Below are positions 49,810-53,480 of a stretch of DNA of 53,480 nucleotides, in pieces. Numbering within the stretch: position 1 is the first letter of the stretch; each line of letters starts with the position of its first letter. This DNA is from Bhargavaea sp. CC-171006 (lineage in GTDB: Bacteria; Bacillota; Bacilli; Bacillales_A; Planococcaceae), in contig NZ_QUZH01000008.1 in the NCBI RefSeq assembly GCF_009761675.1, positions 1 through 53,480 of the forward strand. Direction: 5' to 3'. The notes beneath the pieces are model-generated. The model was not told the DNA's origin. It made no database searches and saw nothing but the letters and a program-made list of their open reading frames with translations. Position numbers and translations under genes: made by a program.

Positions 49810-51147
49810 ATGATTTTACTGGCGTCAATCTGCAGTCTCGTGCTTTTTACGGCAGGGATACTTGCCTTGTACAAGCTGAATCAGGCATGGTTATCCGTGA
49901 CTCTGTTTGTTTTCACGGTTCTGGCCAGTGCTGCACTGCTGGTTATGGCAGCAATCTTATCAATCGAATGGCCGGAGCGGACCGGCCGGGTGCTGGAATC
50001 GGGACAGTACACGATTTTATATCGTGAGGACGAGGGGCAGCTGGCTGATGAGGTGCGTTCTGAACTGCATCAGGTCGAGCCAAAGGTCTCCGAGCTATTG
50101 GGTGAAGCTCCGGAAGCACGGCTGACTGTCCGTTTCTCGGATCGTCTTTTGGGAGAAGTTGCTGATCAGTCAGCGGGAATATATAACTGGGAAGCGTCTA
50201 CTGCCACGCTGCTCTCCGGCACTTCCGACTGGAGGTCCGTTCTGCTCCATGAATATGTCCACTATCGTTCGCACCAGTATCAGACCCTTCACGGGACTCC
50301 GCGCGGATCCATGCCAAGTTGGTTTGAGGAAGGCCTGGCGATGTATGTTCAGCATCCTCTCGCCCCTGCCGACCCAGATGAAGTGGAGATTTCAGGTGAC
50401 CTACGGGAATTCGCCAGCCACAAAGACTTCTTGGCGGCCCCTGAGCATACCGACATTTATGCACAAAGCTATTTTGCGGTAGCCCATCTGATCGAGCGTT
50501 ATGGAAAAGAGCCCGTTTTGCTTCTCCTTCATTCATCTTCGCAGGACCAGTTCTATGCCAGGTTGGAAAAGCTGACCGGCAAAAGCAGTGCGGATTTCAG
50601 TGATTCACTGATGAATGCCTATAGGAAAGATGGAAAACAAATGCAGGAAACGGTTAGGCATTTTCAAGATCGCCTGTTCAAAGAAGACTTTGAAGGTGCC
50701 GCGCAGGTGCTGGCTGACTGGTCAGCCGCGGAAGGCAGCCGGACAGCCAAAGAGGTGGAAGATTATCGGCGCATCCTTTTACTGCATGCAGAGGAATGGA
50801 AGGAACTGATGTACAGCCTCGAGCAAAAAAGGGCGTTCCGCCCTTATGACATGGATTCCTTCGACTATGCCTTACTGGCGGAGCTGACTCTGCTGTTTCA
50901 TTCGGAACGGGCGTCAGGTTTGGTTCAAGAAGCACTGACCAATCTTCCGGAAGACGCCACGTCTTCTCACATGATCCGTCAGTGGGAAGAACCGTATGAA
51001 CAGGTTGCCGGTACTCATCCGTTACAAGGCTATCGGGCTTTGTTTGAAAAAGAGCTGTTTTTCAATCAGGCAATTAGGGCGGAACTGCTCGCGAAATGGC
51101 AGAAGGAATTCCCAAATGAAGATTTTGGAGAGAGGAGCGGGGATTAA
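49810..51147 (+). CDS. Membrane-anchored gluzincin peptidase (peptidase MA-like)
   Basis: A 445-residue protein with two N-terminal TM helices (about 2-18 and 25-50), then a zinc-peptidase domain. HEYVH near residue 147 and EEGLAMY near residue 177 give the HExxH...E ligands of the MA clan. The C-terminal half is helical and TPR-like in feel (LFKEDFEGAAQVLADWSAAE). The ATG at 49810 follows GGAGGG; the longer frame upstream runs through the previous terminator. The Nudix gene follows after one base. The substrate is unknown. Confidence 0.8.
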   Translation: MILLASICSLVLFTAGILALYKLNQAWLSVTLFVFTVLASAALLVMAAILSIEWPERTGRVLESGQYTILYREDEGQLADEVRSELHQVEPKVSELLGEAPEARLTVRFSDRLLGEVADQSAGIYNWEASTATLLSGTSDWRSVLLHEYVHYRSHQYQTLHGTPRGSMPSWFEEGLAMYVQHPLAPADPDEVEISGDLREFASHKDFLAAPEHTDIYAQSYFAVAHLIERYGKEPVLLLLHSSSQDQFYARLEKLTGKSSADFSDSLMNAYRKDGKQMQETVRHFQDRLFKEDFEGAAQVLADWSAAEGSRTAKEVEDYRRILLLHAEEWKELMYSLEQKRAFRPYDMDSFDYALLAELTLLFHSERASGLVQEALTNLPEDATSSHMIRQWEEPYEQVAGTHPLQGYRALFEKELFFNQAIRAELLAKWQKEFPNEDFGERSGD

Positions 51148-51148
51148 G

Positions 51149-51553
51149 ATGTGGAAGGGCGCAGCGGCGGTCTGTTTGGATGAAGAGGGCCGGCTCCTGA
51201 TGGTGCTTCAGGGAACACCTGAAGAGGAGAAGAAGTGGGCTGTGCCATCCGGAGGGAAGGAAGCTGGGGAAACATTTGAATCCTGCTGCCTCCGTGAGCT
51301 GAAAGAAGAAACCGGATATGAAGGAAAGGTGCTCCGTCCGCTTTTCGTGAAGTCGGACGGAGCGGTCGAAGTCCGGTATTTCGAAGTGGCCATCACCGGC
51401 GGCCGGATGGAAATCTGTGACCCGGATGAACTGATCCATGAGATTGGCTGGAAGGAAAAAGAAGAGGTGGGCACCCTTGAACTTTCTTTCCCGGAAGACC
51501 GTCCGTTTTTGCTGTCCTTGTTCGGTGAAGCAGCGCCTTCTCAAACTGTATAA
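51149..51553 (+). CDS. Nudix hydrolase
   Basis: A 134-residue MutT-like hydrolase with a complete Nudix box, GKEAGETFESCCLRELKEET followed by GY (about residues 31-52), which binds Mg2+ for cleavage of nucleoside diphosphate linkages. The start is set by AGAGGAGCGGGG and lies one base after the peptidase stop, so the two genes form an operon. The substrate, for example an oxidised nucleotide or a sugar nucleotide, is not evident. Confidence 0.9.
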   Translation: MWKGAAAVCLDEEGRLLMVLQGTPEEEKKWAVPSGGKEAGETFESCCLRELKEETGYEGKVLRPLFVKSDGAVEVRYFEVAITGGRMEICDPDELIHEIGWKEKEEVGTLELSFPEDRPFLLSLFGEAAPSQTV

Positions 51554-51564
51554 GTTTTCATGAC

Positions 51565-51600
51565 AAAGGACCGCTCCGAATGAATCGGAGCGGTCCTTTT
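51565..51600. terminator. Bidirectional terminator
   Basis: AAAGGACCGCTCCGA pairs with TCGGAGCGGTCCTTT around ATGAA, with T-runs on both sides. Confidence 0.92.
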
Positions 51601-51609
51601 ATGTCTGGA

Positions 51610-52575
51610 TTATGAAACCTGTGCGACGGCTTTCCGCTTTGCGATCATGGTCTGAAAGCTGTGCAGCGACATGCCGATGATGATGACGGCGATGCCGCCG
51701 AGGGCGACCGGGCCGGGAAGCGGGAGCGACAGCAGGATCATCTCTCCGCCAAGGGCGAAGACGATTTCAAGCGACTGGGTCGCTTCGACCGCGGCGAGAC
51801 GGCCCTGGTCATGCCGGGCAAGATCGGTCGCCATGAAAAACAGCGTCGTCGCGATGACGCCGGATGAGACCGCGACGATAAACGACTGGACGACCTGTCC
51901 CCATGATGGCCACCCGACCGTCGCAATGGCAATTCCGGCAAGCAGCACCCAGAACGGAAGCGAGACAAGTGTCATCGCCAGCACCCGCTGAAATGTATCG
52001 AGCCGTCCTCCGAGCGCCTCCATCATCTTCCGGTTGCCGAGCGGGTAAGCTAACGCCGCGACGGCAATCGGCAGAATGCCGAGCAGAATTGTCCGGCCGT
52101 CGACAGTACCGGCATGCGGCAATTGGATCAGAACGACGCCAAGCAAGATGATGCAGGAAATGCCGAGCGAAATGAGGGGAATCCGGTGCCTGGCCGTCTT
52201 TTCACCGTCCGCCGTTTTTACGGTGAATAAGAACAGCGGAGCGAGCAGGACGCCCGCAACAATTGTCAGCTGCCACGTTCCCGCGACGAGCCAGCCCGGG
52301 CTGTATGCTGCCGCAAACGTGAGCGGCGCGTAGAACAGCACAAATGCGCAAAAGCTCCAGAGCATGAACGGACCGGGGATGCGCTTCATTTCAGCGAATG
52401 AGGTTCCCAGCCCCCTTCGGAATGCAACTATCAGAAGCAAAAACGGCACCATGAAGAAGAAGCGGAGTGAGGCACTCCACATCCAGCTGCCGCCGTCCAG
52501 CTCCATCGAGCGGTTCAGGACGAACGTCACTGCAAAAAACAGAGAGGCCAGGATGCCGAGCGTGATCTCCTTCAT
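51610..52575 (-). CDS. DMT-superfamily multidrug-type exporter
   Basis: A 321-residue membrane protein with ten predicted helices. FFAVTFVLNRSMELDGGSWM at the start is typical of the multidrug resistance efflux (EmrE-like, long form) family of Bacillales. TAAGGAGGTCGC precedes the ATG. It follows pepT on the same strand by only 12 bases, so the two are probably co-transcribed. The substrate is unknown. Confidence 0.86.
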   Translation of the reverse strand: MKEITLGILASLFFAVTFVLNRSMELDGGSWMWSASLRFFFMVPFLLLIVAFRRGLGTSFAEMKRIPGPFMLWSFCAFVLFYAPLTFAAAYSPGWLVAGTWQLTIVAGVLLAPLFLFTVKTADGEKTARHRIPLISLGISCIILLGVVLIQLPHAGTVDGRTILLGILPIAVAALAYPLGNRKMMEALGGRLDTFQRVLAMTLVSLPFWVLLAGIAIATVGWPSWGQVVQSFIVAVSSGVIATTLFFMATDLARHDQGRLAAVEATQSLEIVFALGGEMILLSLPLPGPVALGGIAVIIIGMSLHSFQTMIAKRKAVAQVS

Positions 52576-52587
52576 GATGCGACCTCC

Positions 52588-53480
52588 TTACGCGCGCTCT
52601 TCGTACAGTTTCACCATCTCGATGATGACATTCGACGCTTTTTCCATGTTGTCGGCGGAGATGAATTCATACTTGCCGTGGAAGTTTTCGCCGCCTGTGA
52701 AGATGTTCGGTGTCGGCAGGCCCATGTAGGAAAGCTGAGAGCCGTCCGTGCCGCCGCGCACCGGGATGATGTTCGGTTCGATGCCGAGGTTCTTGAAGGC
52801 ATCGGATGCGATGTCAACGATATGCATGACCGGCTCGATTTTCTCCGCCATGTTGTAGTACTGGTCGTTCAGCTCGAGCTCGACCGTGCCTTCGCCGTAT
52901 TGGCTGTTCAGCTTGGCGGCCGTTTCCTCGATCAGCTGCTTTTTCGCTTCGAACTTCTCGCGGCTGTGGTCCCGGATGATGTAGGAGAGTGTGGTCTTCT
53001 CGACCGTTCCGTCCACGTACATGAGGTGGATGAAGCCTTCGTAATCATCAGTTTTCTGCGGAATCTCATCCGCTGGCATCGCTGCCTGGAACTCATGGGC
53101 GATGAGGATCGAATTGACCATCTTGTCCTTCGCGGAGCCCGGGTGGATGTTCGTGCCTTTGAACGTCACTTTGGCTGCGGCCGCATTAAAGCTTTCGTAC
53201 TGGAGCTCCCCGAGCGGGCCGCCGTCCATTGTGTAGGCGTAGTCCGCGCCGAATGCTTCGACGTCGAACTTATGCGGGCCACGTCCGATTTCCTCATCCG
53301 GCGAGAAGGCCACGCGGAGCTTGCCGTGTTTGATTTCCGGGTTTTGCGCGAGGTATTCCATCGCGGTCATGATCTCCGCGATGCCGGCCTTGTTGTCGGC
53401 GCCGAGAAGCGTCGTGCCATCTGTTGTAATCAGCGTGTGGCCTTTGTAATTGTCCAGCTGCGGGAACACGGATTTGGCCA
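52588..53480 (-). CDS. pepT: Peptidase T (tripeptidase), 3' part
   Basis: The C-terminal 297 or so residues of an M20-family aminotripeptidase; the frame stays open to the window edge, so the N-terminus, including the first metal-binding His, lies outside. Visible are [11 protein letters not shown] (metal-bridging Asp), SPDEEIGRG (catalytic Glu and ligand), the dimerisation domain with [12 protein letters not shown], and the C-terminal [14 protein letters not shown] and [15 protein letters not shown] inside the frame at 53469 is not a real start, since family sequence (AKSVFPQL) continues upstream. Confidence 0.93.
   Translation of the reverse strand, partial: AKSVFPQLDNYKGHTLITTDGTTLLGADNKAGIAEIMTAMEYLAQNPEIKHGKLRVAFSPDEEIGRGPHKFDVEAFGADYAYTMDGGPLGELQYESFNAAAAKVTFKGTNIHPGSAKDKMVNSILIAHEFQAAMPADEIPQKTDDYEGFIHLMYVDGTVEKTTLSYIIRDHSREKFEAKKQLIEETAAKLNSQYGEGTVELELNDQYYNMAEKIEPVMHIVDIASDAFKNLGIEPNIIPVRGGTDGSQLSYMGLPTPNIFTGGENFHGKYEFISADNMEKASNVIIEMVKLYEERA

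Noticed and set aside
1-53480. CRISPR arrays, tRNA or rRNA genes, IS elements, prophage blocks, replication origin
   Set aside because: I saw no regularly spaced 25-40 bp repeats, cloverleaf sequences, transposase genes, phage structural genes or DnaA-box clusters.

Overview
The window looks like chromosome of a moderately high-GC Firmicute of the order Bacillales, most likely a Planococcaceae member of the Bhargavaea type. The grounds are strong AGGAGG-type ribosome binding sites, sigma-A, sigma-B and CodY-type sites of Bacillus form, and many genes with Bacillus counterparts (yxlEFG, ysnF, csbD, opuC, ydfJ, yqxD, yusW, catE, bioY, pepT). The genus is inference. There are no rRNA or tRNA genes, no phage block, no IS element and no CRISPR array. 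Genes are tightly packed, mostly on the + strand, and most operons end in a clear hairpin plus T-run.

Layout. 1-354: non-coding DNA with a 21-bp repeat block between two terminators. 355-2602: polar amino-acid ABC importer (binding protein, attenuator hairpin, permease, ATPase). 2775-4825: two-component system. 5009-7491: four-TM protein plus MMPL exporter. 7551-8964 (-): YtkA-like lipoprotein and DMT exporter. 9123-11722: yxlEFG-like set plus a HEPN-like/CBS protein. 11783-13579: general-stress cluster (acidic protein, YsnF-like, CsbD) with a sigma-B-type promoter. 14294-17718: OpuC-type compatible-solute importer. 18001-22949: metallophosphoesterase, sugar dehydrogenase lipoprotein, MFS exporter, SLC13 carrier. 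23266-27290: Tat-exported gluconate-dehydrogenase-like pair followed by its own tatA and tatC, split by a tandem structured repeat. 27496-30717: two brnQ paralogues with CodY-like boxes. 30771-32994: GntR regulator, then an HxlR regulator divergent from a catE-like dioxygenase. 33143-37138: AI-2E family protein, CHY zinc finger, bioY, small membrane proteins, MBL hydrolase. 37290-41325: persulfide detoxification regulon of the cst type. 41588-45770: RacA-like protein, FhuF-like protein, P-loop protein, yqxD, Ca2+/cation exchanger. 45896-48672: SsuABC/NitT-type importer. 48700-49018: a candidate type I toxin-antitoxin locus. 49191-53480: YusW-like lipoprotein, membrane peptidase, Nudix hydrolase, multidrug-type exporter, and the 3' part of pepT.

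How the parts fit. Several circuits can be read directly. The cst cluster encodes a CsoR-family regulator with the CstR cysteine pair and an Asn where copper sensors have His, and related TACCC..GGGTA sites lie before two of its transcription units. The gluconate-dehydrogenase pair has one Tat signal for two proteins and sits beside dedicated Tat genes. Both brnQ genes carry CodY-like boxes at or near their promoters.

The least obvious locus is at 48700-49018. A 37-residue single-TM peptide gene is read leftward; its Shine-Dalgarno and start codon are folded into a hairpin; and a short RNA with near-consensus promoter elements is read against its 3' part, each transcript having its own terminator. 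This matches convergent type I toxin-antitoxin design and would be missed by ordinary gene callers.
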